A stretch of 20,577 nucleotides of DNA, from the NCBI GenBank assembly GCA_036939755.1, contig JALLAZ010000163.1:1-20577 (forward strand). The letters are read 5' to 3'. A program made the translations under genes and the position numbers. This document shows positions 1 through 6,804 of the stretch, piece after piece (the stretch's first letter is position 1; every line of letters begins with the position of its first letter). This stretch comes from Stephanodiscus triporus. Lineage: Eukaryota; Bacillariophyta; Thalassiosirophyceae; Thalassiosirales; Thalassiosiraceae. The notes under the pieces were generated by a model that was not told the origin of the DNA, ran no database searches, and worked only from the letters and a program-made list of their open reading frames with translations.

Positions 1-40
1 GATTGCTAATTAACTTAGATTTTTGTCTTATTTAGTGAGT

Positions 41-74
41 GTTTCTTATGCCCCGACGTTTCTTATGCCCCGAC
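41..74. repeat. Perfect 17-bp tandem duplication
   Basis: The 17-mer GTTTCTTATGCCCCGAC occurs at 41-57 and again, identical, at 58-74, followed by a partial TTATG match. Identity suggests a recent duplication or a selected repeated site. Its function is unknown. Confidence 0.85.
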
Positions 75-107
75 TTATGGTAGTATCACACGGGAAACGT
101 GCGACAT

Positions 108-129
108 CGTAGGAAAAACAATTCCTACG
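108..129. repeat. 8-bp inverted repeat, 6-nt loop
   Basis: CGTAGGAA at 108-115 is the exact reverse complement of TTCCTACG at 122-129, separated by six bases. It could be a transcription factor site or a small hairpin. It lies about 310 bp before the CER1-like start codon. Confidence 0.7.
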
Positions 130-161
130 TGCTCTGCCTAAATTATCGTCTTTCCTTTATC

Positions 162-179
162 GTATCGTACATACGATAC
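162..179. repeat. 8-bp inverted repeat, 2-nt spacer
   Basis: GTATCGTA at 162-169 and TACGATAC at 172-179 are exact reverse complements separated by CA. The near-palindrome would suit a dimeric DNA-binding protein. No known binding motif was recognised. Confidence 0.7.
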
Positions 180-440
180 TCCTGCCCGAGGTGACGTGTT
201 CTTATTGTGGTGTATCCCTTGCGTCGTCACTCTCGCGTCCTCTCACCACCCCCCGCGCCAGCTACTATTCAACCACCAAGACAATTACAATGCCACATCA
301 TTGTTCCTTAGCGAGTCTCTGATGCAGCTACGCACCTCCGAGCTGCTCGAACTGCACCATAAATTAATTAGCAGTCATCAACGACACCCCATTTTTAACA
401 AGGTTGGAAAAAGCTCACACAATCCATACTCCTCCAAACC

Positions 441-2525
441 ATGTGTATGCCAACAAGCAAGAAGTCAGGCGCCTCTACGGCAAAGCTGTCAAATATGGTC
501 ACCTCGGTCGGCGACGCGTCGTCCTCGTCCTCGACTATCCTTGCCAACAATGCCTACAACAACAATACTCGCCCGTCTAAGGAGGATACGAGGCACATCA
601 AGGCTGTAACGTCTACTCATTCCGACTACCATCGCAACACAAACCATGACCTCCTTTGGTTTATTGGGCCGGCAATCATTTGCCAACTCCTGGGCACACC
701 CATCTACGCCATCTACGCAATAGGAATCGCACGAATAGTCTCCACCCGACTAACTTTGACATTGCACTACCATTTCTTTGACAAGGACAACTATCTTAAT
801 AAACTTCCGCAGAAGCAACTCGAGCGTGAGGGCGACGATTACCTCGTGGGAACTCTACTGCACATGTACGCGCAAATTCCCTTACAGCTGTTGTTCCCTG
901 CCATGTTCTTCTCCGACGCTAACGTTATTGGCGCGAGCGCGTATCGAACCCTTCTGGCGCACATATTATTGGTGGAACCTCTCTACTACGCAGCACATCG
1001 CTGGTTGCACCTTCCGGAGAACATGAAGGCCATGCACGGATTCCATCATCTTTCCATCAGCACGTTGCCAAGCACGAGCTTGGTTCAGAATTTCCATGAG
1101 CACTTTGTGTACGTTGCCGTGTTTGGCCCGGCATTCCTCGCACCATTCCTCGTATTTTGGGAAATGCACTGGACTATTATTGGGGCGTACCTAGTGCTCT
1201 TCGACCTTATCAACGCGTATGGTCACATGAACATCAAGTACCGTCATCCTATTTTCACGTCGAAGTACTCTCCATTCCAATATTTGTTCTACACGCCCGA
1301 GTTCCACCTTGGTCATCATGCCTTCTTCCGTGCCAACTATGCCCTTTTCATGCCCATGTGGGATCATATGTTTGGAACCTGGAGGGCCTACCAAAAGACG
1401 GATACGGATAACCTCCTTCCTGCCAAGCAACAAGACTTTGTCTTCATTGGGCACAATGCTGGTCTTGCTCATTTCTTGACTTGTCCGGAGTGGAATATAT
1501 ATGCGGCCTACGGTCCCTTTCGCACGTTCAAGTACCTTCCCTATTCAGTGGAATTCCTCTTCTGCAATTTGATAGGTGCCTTTTGCCGCACGGTCATGTC
1601 TGCCTACACTTGCTCTCGATACATGATCAACGACAAGCTTATTGGGCGTGTGATTTGCATCTGCCGCACCCCAATTGATTACATCAATCCCAAGCGCTAT
1701 TCACTGGTGAACAGGGATATTGTCAAGCTTATCAAGTCTCAATACATGGCGTACGGCACCCAATGCTATGGGCTAGGCAACTTAAACAAAATGAAGCAAG
1801 TTAATGATGGTGGGCAGCTCATCTCTGATATGGTCAAGGCTGACCCTTACCTCAAGGATAAGGGTATCCGTGTTTGGACGGGTGATACCATGACTGCTGC
1901 CTCTGTTTACCATCAGCTGATTGACTTGCCTGGATTTGACAGAATCGAATCCATCTTCTTCGTTGGTGCCAATGGAAAAATCGGCAATGCTGTATGCAAA
2001 CAGTTGCTTGACTCCTTTCCCAACCTGAAAATCAAGATCTACTCCTTATCACACACTTTGGACCATCCAAACGTCACGTACACATCGGACTTGGGGGATC
2101 TGTTAAATCACAAGGTGGTGGTGCTTGGAAAGCAGCTTTCCCTCAGGAAGTATGCTAAGGCCCTGGCCCCAGCGCGTGGAGCCTCTTCGAAGAAGGCGGA
2201 GATGACACCATACAAGTGCAGGCTGATCCTCGATTACACTGTGCCATACATCCCGATTGACTTGTCTGGATTCATGAACATCGAACATCACCAGATAGCT
2301 GTTTTGGAAACGTCGCCCAACACATCAAACTTCTTAAAGGGGCACTTCGATATTGGATTTGGGTTGCAGCAACATCAGATCTATCCGTGCCATGCTGGCT
2401 GCATTATCAACACCTTATATGAGAGGGACACGGATGAGGTCGGAGAAATTTGCGTTGATGACATGATGACAATGTGGAAACGTGGACAGGAGCTTGGTCT
2501 GACAAATAGGCCACTCAAACTCTGA
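441..2525 (+). CDS. CER1-like aldehyde decarbonylase / fatty acid hydroxylase-type protein
   Basis: This is a 694-residue protein with the full plant CER1/CER3 layout. The N-terminal half is a membrane fatty acid hydroxylase domain with the di-iron histidine boxes HRWLH (H186, H190), HGFHH (H199, H202, H203) and HLGHH (H289, H292, H293). The third box is followed by FRANYALFMPMWDHMFGT, very close to the plant CER1 motif. The C-terminal half is a WAX2-type domain with a Rossmann-like VGANGKIG at about 508-515 and a Cys-His-rich end (YPCHAGCI). Hydrophobic segments around 70-105, 140-165 and 205-260 suggest an ER membrane protein. In plants CER1, with CER3, converts very-long-chain acyl-CoA to alkanes. 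The substrate here is unknown, and sterol or other lipid work is possible. The first ATG (441) has a purine at -3 and is followed by a Ser/Asn-rich leader; M19 is an alternative start. Confidence 0.88.
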   Translation: MCMPTSKKSGASTAKLSNMVTSVGDASSSSSTILANNAYNNNTRPSKEDTRHIKAVTSTHSDYHRNTNHDLLWFIGPAIICQLLGTPIYAIYAIGIARIVSTRLTLTLHYHFFDKDNYLNKLPQKQLEREGDDYLVGTLLHMYAQIPLQLLFPAMFFSDANVIGASAYRTLLAHILLVEPLYYAAHRWLHLPENMKAMHGFHHLSISTLPSTSLVQNFHEHFVYVAVFGPAFLAPFLVFWEMHWTIIGAYLVLFDLINAYGHMNIKYRHPIFTSKYSPFQYLFYTPEFHLGHHAFFRANYALFMPMWDHMFGTWRAYQKTDTDNLLPAKQQDFVFIGHNAGLAHFLTCPEWNIYAAYGPFRTFKYLPYSVEFLFCNLIGAFCRTVMSAYTCSRYMINDKLIGRVICICRTPIDYINPKRYSLVNRDIVKLIKSQYMAYGTQCYGLGNLNKMKQVNDGGQLISDMVKADPYLKDKGIRVWTGDTMTAASVYHQLIDLPGFDRIESIFFVGANGKIGNAVCKQLLDSFPNLKIKIYSLSHTLDHPNVTYTSDLGDLLNHKVVVLGKQLSLRKYAKALAPARGASSKKAEMTPYKCRLILDYTVPYIPIDLSGFMNIEHHQIAVLETSPNTSNFLKGHFDIGFGLQQHQIYPCHAGCIINTLYERDTDEVGEICVDDMMTMWKRGQELGLTNRPLKL

Positions 2526-2899
2526 GGTACGGGCATACGCATGAGCCCTTGCTATCGATAGGGGGGAGAACACCCAGTGTATAATAAAAACTACTAAGCT
2601 ACAGCTACTTTGTAATTTCGACATTGAATCATCTACTGTCATAAGTATTTATGACAACTGCTCAGAAAGAATCTCTGTCTCACTCCTTCACACACACAAA
2701 AAGCAATGCGGCTGTAAATTGTTTATTACTTATAACTTTTATTATGAGCGATAGTTTAGACCCACCACCATACGCTGTTCAACCGCAACTCGTCACTTAT
2801 GTCTAATGAACAAAACAGTGACATACACCGTACACTCACTGCTCTGAGTGCCATAAATAATGTTTATACCAAAACAAAGAACAGGCGTTCATTCATTTC
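2526..2899. other. Convergent intergenic region (two 3' UTRs)
   Basis: These 374 bases lie between the stop codons of the CER1-like gene (+) and eIF4E (-). An AATAAA lies at 2583-2588, 58 bases past the CER1-like stop. Its reverse form TTTATT at 2722-2727 could serve eIF4E. The region is AT-rich and no coding potential was seen. An 18-base segment at 2748-2765 recurs inside the kinase gene at 3906-3923. Confidence 0.5.
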
Positions 2900-3475
2900 T
2901 CATACCGCAAACTTGACCTCATTCTTAAATGAGCTCCCGCTGGTAGCGGCATCAATATGAGCCTGATATATCAAGGAAGTTTTATTCGAAACCTCCAAAC
3001 ACTTCTTCCACCTTGCCCCGACCTCCGTGCATGCCTTTCTATCACAGCTTTTTAACCATAATGCAATACGATCCTGTCCCTTTCGGATGGATACCACACA
3101 TCCACATATTTCTTCCCCCGAGGCATCCATCGTTTCGCCTATCACGGCAAGGACTGTGAAGAGCCACCATTCATTGCACTTGCCAAGGTTGGAATCTTTT
3201 TTGGGTATAGTGAGTACGAATTTCCCCCCCTCCTTGTTGGCGGGATCCTCCCACATCGGCTCCACGCCCTCTTTGAAAAGGTGGTAATTGCTATTCAGTT
3301 CAAGATCACCCGATGGCTTGACGTTGTTGAAGATGGACCAGAATTCTTCCGCGGTCTGAAATGTCCCGAGGTTTTTTAGCTGATCGTGCCAATCGGTGCC
3401 TGGTGGAGCGAGGCGCGGGTTGTCGTACCACAGCGTCCAGCGGTTGTGCAGCGGGGTAGTTGTTGCCGCGGTCAT
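2900..3475 (-). CDS. eIF4E: Translation initiation factor eIF4E (class I type)
   Basis: This 191-residue protein is the mRNA 5' cap-binding subunit of eIF4F, acting in the cytosol. The family signature runs the length of the protein. PLHNRWTLW begins the fold, and W29 in TDWHDQL matches the first cap-stacking Trp. W46 in AEEFW matches the eIF4G-binding Trp. W75-E76 in EPMWEDPANKEGG match the second stacking Trp and the guanine-binding Glu. R131-R136 in IRKGQDR match the phosphate-contacting basic patch, followed by IALW (W140). Trp at the positions matching human W43 and W56 indicates class I. Only about ten residues precede the core, shorter than in animals or plants. An in-frame TGA at 3530-3532 closes the upstream reading, so the ATG at 3475 is the first possible start unless an upstream exon exists. 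It is head-to-head with the Sec-tRNA kinase gene. Confidence 0.93.
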   Translation of the reverse strand: MTAATTTPLHNRWTLWYDNPRLAPPGTDWHDQLKNLGTFQTAEEFWSIFNNVKPSGDLELNSNYHLFKEGVEPMWEDPANKEGGKFVLTIPKKDSNLGKCNEWWLFTVLAVIGETMDASGEEICGCVVSIRKGQDRIALWLKSCDRKACTEVGARWKKCLEVSNKTSLIYQAHIDAATSGSSFKNEVKFAV

Positions 3476-3658
3476 AATAATGCCGGACGAGCAGTTTGTA
3501 TTTATCTGCTGCCAGTTGCCAGGCTGAACTCACCGACTTTGACGTTGTCTTCGTCGTCTGGTATAGAGAGAGTGCGAAAGGGTGGACAGACCGCCGGCCT
3601 CGCTGAGAAACAAAAGAACCCTCAACGTACCATACACACGCAGGGCAGGGGACAATGA
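3476..3658. promoter_or_regulatory. Divergent promoter region, eIF4E / PSTK-like
   Basis: Only 183 bases separate the two start codons, so both promoters and 5' UTRs must fit here. No TATA box was recognised. On the right side, an ATG at 3655-3657 overlaps the annotated kinase start by reading frame (see findings). Confidence 0.5.
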
Positions 3659-4807
3659 ATGGAAGGATCAAACCAATTCTTAAGAATGATACATCAGACG
3701 ACACCCGAATCTTCGGCCTTGGTCTGTTGCATGGTGGGGGTGCCAGGGTGTGGTAAATCGACTTTTGCTAGAACATTACGTGATTTACACCAAAATCAGT
3801 ATAAGCACGATGCAGCCGTCTTATCGCTATTTAGCGAGATTGTCATCATCGACTACGATGCAATCACTAACCAAGAACTGATCGTACGAAATGGCAATGA
3901 TGACGGCGATAGTTTAGACCCACATTGCATTTTTTTCGATTCGAATGACCTCGCCGCTTGGAGAAAAGGTCGAGTAACAGCGTTAGAAAAGCTCAAGAAG
4001 ACACTAGCTACTCATTTTTCAGGTGGTGGAAACGCATCTACCTCATTAATAATATTAGATGACAACTTCCATCTGCGTTCCATGAGAAGAGAAATCTACC
4101 GATCATGTCAAGAGATCATCAAAATGTATCCTCGAGCAAAGATAGGATTTTCTGTCTTATATTTCAGAACCCCACTCGAAGTATGCGTCCAACGAAACTA
4201 CTTGCGAAGCGGGAAAGATCGTGTGCCCCTAGACGTGATTAACCGAATGGCATCGGTATTAGAACCGCCAGATGAAACGAAATCATCTGCTTCTTTTGAA
4301 CGCTTTCATGCATCGATTGATAATGCAGACGACATTGTTGATAATATGAAGGAGAGAAAAAAAATTCATGAATGCCTCCGTCTATCACTTCAGTCGCCGA
4401 TCCTTCCAAAGAATGAATTGTCGCATGAACAAATTTCTCAGCTAGAACATGATCGAATACGAGAAAGAGACAAAACTCTTAAATGTGAAATCCAACGAAT
4501 TGATCAATTGTTAAGAAAGCTGGTTGGGGCAGTGGGCGGTGTAGAAAAGAAACGGAGCAGGGAAGCAAATGAAATACGAAAGTCGATGTTGGAGATGATA
4601 CGGCAGCATGATGTGGTCGATATGGGGCATGACTATATTATTCGGCATTTTGCATGCTCAATACTAGGCACAGAATTAAACAGTGATTGGCATTATTTGG
4701 AAAATCCTCTTGTGCTGTCCATCAAAGATGCATACCAGCAATTTGAACAGGAGGGCATGACAGTGATGCACTCTTCACAGGAACATGATAGTACCACAAA
4801 TGAATAA
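3659..4807 (+). CDS. PSTK: L-seryl-tRNA(Sec) kinase-like P-loop kinase
   Basis: This 382-residue protein has a Walker A motif GVPGCGKST at 27-35. The motif DDNFHLRSMRREIYR begins at residue 134 and matches the PSTK-specific segment after the second nucleotide-binding strand. YFRTPLEVCVQRN at 168-180 matches the lid region of PSTK. The family phosphorylates Ser-tRNA(Sec) to Sep-tRNA(Sec), the intermediate that SepSecS converts to selenocysteinyl-tRNA in eukaryotes and archaea. The C-terminal half is charged, with a coiled-coil-like stretch at about 255-315, as in eukaryotic PSTK; total length is slightly above the human protein. M10 (3686) has A at -3 and could be the true start, since the first ATG has a weak context. 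A related ATPase of the KTI12/PSTK family is the main alternative. The gene ends only 50 bases from the convergent neighbour's stop. Confidence 0.8.
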   Translation: MEGSNQFLRMIHQTTPESSALVCCMVGVPGCGKSTFARTLRDLHQNQYKHDAAVLSLFSEIVIIDYDAITNQELIVRNGNDDGDSLDPHCIFFDSNDLAAWRKGRVTALEKLKKTLATHFSGGGNASTSLIILDDNFHLRSMRREIYRSCQEIIKMYPRAKIGFSVLYFRTPLEVCVQRNYLRSGKDRVPLDVINRMASVLEPPDETKSSASFERFHASIDNADDIVDNMKERKKIHECLRLSLQSPILPKNELSHEQISQLEHDRIRERDKTLKCEIQRIDQLLRKLVGAVGGVEKKRSREANEIRKSMLEMIRQHDVVDMGHDYIIRHFACSILGTELNSDWHYLENPLVLSIKDAYQQFEQEGMTVMHSSQEHDSTTNE

Positions 4808-4857
4808 GTAAAAAAACCAATGCGATTTCATTTGCAAGCGAGGAACATGCTGGTGTG

Positions 4858-5610
4858 TCAGAGAAAAGGAAGCTTTGCTAGCTGCACTGGCAACCCATCG
4901 TTTGCAACAAAAACGTATTGATTGTAAGCATTTCCACCTTTCAAGTATAAATCTTTCACCTCCTTTGTGAGTTCTCCTTGACTTGGCGCCTTTCCACCAA
5001 TACCAAACAGACCACCACCACTTTTCTCCTCCCCTAGTGCAATGCGTGCCGCCTTATTCAACCCTTGCACCACTTCTCTTAGCTTGTCGACTTCTGTTTT
5101 CATCGCTTTCGTTTTGGGAGAGATACTAGAATCAGAAAATGTAGCCGCGAACAAATCCATCGCAGAAAGTACCCGGCTGTCGCTGAAGCCACCTGCAAGG
5201 GCTGCTCGTTTCGCGGTGCCTCCATCTGGCAACGTCCGGTCCTCTTTGGATTTCTTGGGCGGTTCAGCGGTGGCAGACTCGATGGCTTTCCAATCGCCCT
5301 TGGAAATTGCCAAGAACAGTTGACCCTTATAGAACTTGCCTCCGTCGACGATGCGAGGAGAGTAACGATCATACGCAGACTCGAGAGTCGCGCGACCTCG
5401 AGCGTAGGCTGGCTCCAGTGGGTTGACGATCACAGCGCTGGCAACTGCAACGGCCGCGGTAGAAATGAAGTCCCCGCGTGTTTGCGTCGCTTCCTCCAAT
5501 TCTGTCGTCGAATGACCATAGTTGGCCATGTGACGAGACGGACAGAACGCCGAGGCTGGTGACGATGCCGTTGCTACAAGTGCAATCGGTAGTATGCCGA
5601 AGAGCTTCAT
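4858..5610 (-). CDS. Thylakoid-lumen-targeted protein, PsbQ/Psb31-like candidate
   Basis: This is a 250-residue precursor starting at the ATG at 5610 (upstream in-frame sequence lacks an ATG). Residues 1-21 form a signal peptide ending in ASAF (19-22), the diatom plastid presequence motif. A second hydrophobic segment at about 48-62 ends in a lumen-type cleavage site AYA at 68-70, preceded by a single Arg (TRGDF), so a twin-arginine signal is not intact. The mature part is about 180 residues, mainly helical and rich in Lys, Ala and Gly. It has a Gly-rich loop (SGGGLFGIGG) and a C-terminal NAYNQYVFVANDGLPVQL. I do not recognise it firmly. Extrinsic photosystem II proteins of diatoms (PsbQ', Psb31) share this size range and targeting, but that assignment is a guess. 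Lumen location is well supported. It is divergent from another plastid membrane protein gene. Confidence 0.6.
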   Translation of the reverse strand: MKLFGILPIALVATASSPASAFCPSRHMANYGHSTTELEEATQTRGDFISTAAVAVASAVIVNPLEPAYARGRATLESAYDRYSPRIVDGGKFYKGQLFLAISKGDWKAIESATAEPPKKSKEDRTLPDGGTAKRAALAGGFSDSRVLSAMDLFAATFSDSSISPKTKAMKTEVDKLREVVQGLNKAARIALGEEKSGGGLFGIGGKAPSQGELTKEVKDLYLKGGNAYNQYVFVANDGLPVQLAKLPFL

Positions 5611-5893
5611 GGTATGTAAGAAAAATAATAAATCACAGAGTATGAATTTTCTTGACACCTGAGTTCCTGCGACGTCAGTGCGGGGGTGGAGTCTTCCCCC
5701 CAGCCCTGCTACCCCCCGACCTCCCCTTTGATCCTCTCTCTCTTTCTTTCATCAGCCACAACTCACAACCCCGCCGCACACAAACATCATCTAACAACTG
5801 CACCACTCGACCCACCCCTTCGCGCTGTCAACTGACTAGCGACCGCAGGCGCTCAGCAATAGCGCACAGCACCCACACATCATCATCTCAACC
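5611..5893. promoter_or_regulatory. Divergent promoter region of two plastid-protein genes
   Basis: These 283 bases lie between start codons and contain ACGTCA at 5672-5677 within the palindrome GACGTC. This matches the core of the CO2/cAMP-responsive element described for diatom bZIP regulation. A G-run/C-run pair follows at about 5681-5702. The stretch next to the right-hand gene is C-rich and probably its 5' UTR. The regulatory role is inferred from position and one short motif. Confidence 0.4.
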
Positions 5894-6625
5894 ATGATCA
5901 CCCTATTGCTTCTCATAGTTACATGGGGGATCTCATCTTGCTCATCAACTCTCGCGTTTGTGCCCACTCAGACCTACGCCAACTATGCACTTCACGGTCA
6001 GTCTTCACCAATAGCCAGGGACTTAACATTCAACAGGGACGAAAAATCAATACGGCGCATTGACCGTGACAAAGCATTTACCGCTCAAAGAGTGATGGTC
6101 TCGCGCATGGTAGCGAGCACAAACAATAACGACGAGGTAGAAGGGGAGGTCGACACGAAGAAGAGCGTGCGCGATGAAATATTTTGGGCGAAACAACGAG
6201 CCCTGGCGGCGGAAATGTCCGCCAAGACGGATGCCGTATTGAAAAGGGAGATGCAGGAAAAGTTTGCGATGCGACGCTTGGCATTGACGTCTGATACTTT
6301 CTACTTTTCCATTCTCATTGGATGCTTTTTGTGGTTGGTTTCTCCCAATCCCTTCGTCGCCATTTCTTACCTATTCGGGGCGCTTTCGGGGACGGCATAC
6401 TCGTACGGCTTGGGGAAGTATGTGGAATCCATCGGAGGGTCAATCGACGATACCGACGTGGAGGGCGCCGGGGTTGGTCAAGCCCGTTTCGCATTTCTCA
6501 TTTTGTTGTTCGTCGTCGTGGGCAAATTTCGGTCGGAGGGTCTTCTTGAATTACCGAGTATCATGGGGTTCTTCACGTATCAACTTGCCAGTTTATCGCA
6601 GGGCTTGAGGGACATCGATGACTAG
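5894..6625 (+). CDS. Plastid membrane protein resembling ATP synthase protein I (CGL160/CGLD22 type)
   Basis: This 243-residue protein starts at an ATG with ACC before it. Residues 1-21 are a signal peptide followed by the LAFVP motif (20-24), indicating plastid import. Residues 30-130 are charged and helical (stroma-facing by inference). Then come about four hydrophobic segments at roughly 135-150, 153-170, 197-212 and 222-238, with the motifs SYGLGKYVES and GQARFAFLILLFVVVGK. The short four-helix layout and these motifs resemble the UncI/Atp1 family. Members of that family in chloroplasts (CGL160) help assemble the CFo c-ring and CF1 of ATP synthase. The match is by pattern only. Function as an ATP synthase assembly factor is inference. 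The partner gene across the promoter is also thylakoid-directed. Confidence 0.55.
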   Translation: MITLLLLIVTWGISSCSSTLAFVPTQTYANYALHGQSSPIARDLTFNRDEKSIRRIDRDKAFTAQRVMVSRMVASTNNNDEVEGEVDTKKSVRDEIFWAKQRALAAEMSAKTDAVLKREMQEKFAMRRLALTSDTFYFSILIGCFLWLVSPNPFVAISYLFGALSGTAYSYGLGKYVESIGGSIDDTDVEGAGVGQARFAFLILLFVVVGKFRSEGLLELPSIMGFFTYQLASLSQGLRDIDD

Positions 6626-6804
6626 GTAGGAGTAATTCGAAAAGAAAGTCAGCCTACTTTCAATTACACGCAGTCACATGAATAGGCATGGCAAGAAAAT
6701 GGCTCGTAATGTGTAAAAAAGTGATGTGCATACGGTGCTTCTTAGCTTGCCAGCTATGGTACCGACTGCAGACAGTCGATCGGCGGGCCGTTTGAGACTG
6801 AGTT

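Larger units (their letters stand above)
1..440 (+). promoter_or_regulatory. Upstream region of the CER1-like gene
   Basis: No convincing gene lies here. A long GTG-initiated frame at 196-609 overlaps the CER1-like start in another frame and has low-complexity content. The region holds a perfect tandem repeat and two perfect inverted repeats (listed separately), plus a TGACGT hexamer at 192-197. No TATA box was identified. It presumably contains the promoter and 5' UTR of the gene starting at 441. The role is inferred from position only. Confidence 0.45.

Noticed and set aside
196..609. 137-codon frame overlapping the CER1-like start
   Set aside because: It begins with GTG, has low-complexity Pro/Ser/Arg content, no recognisable motif, and its last third lies in another frame of the CER1-like gene.
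5611..5658. 16-residue N-terminal extension of the lumen protein
   Set aside because: It would start at GTG and would bury the signal peptide. The ATG at 5610 gives a standard presequence.
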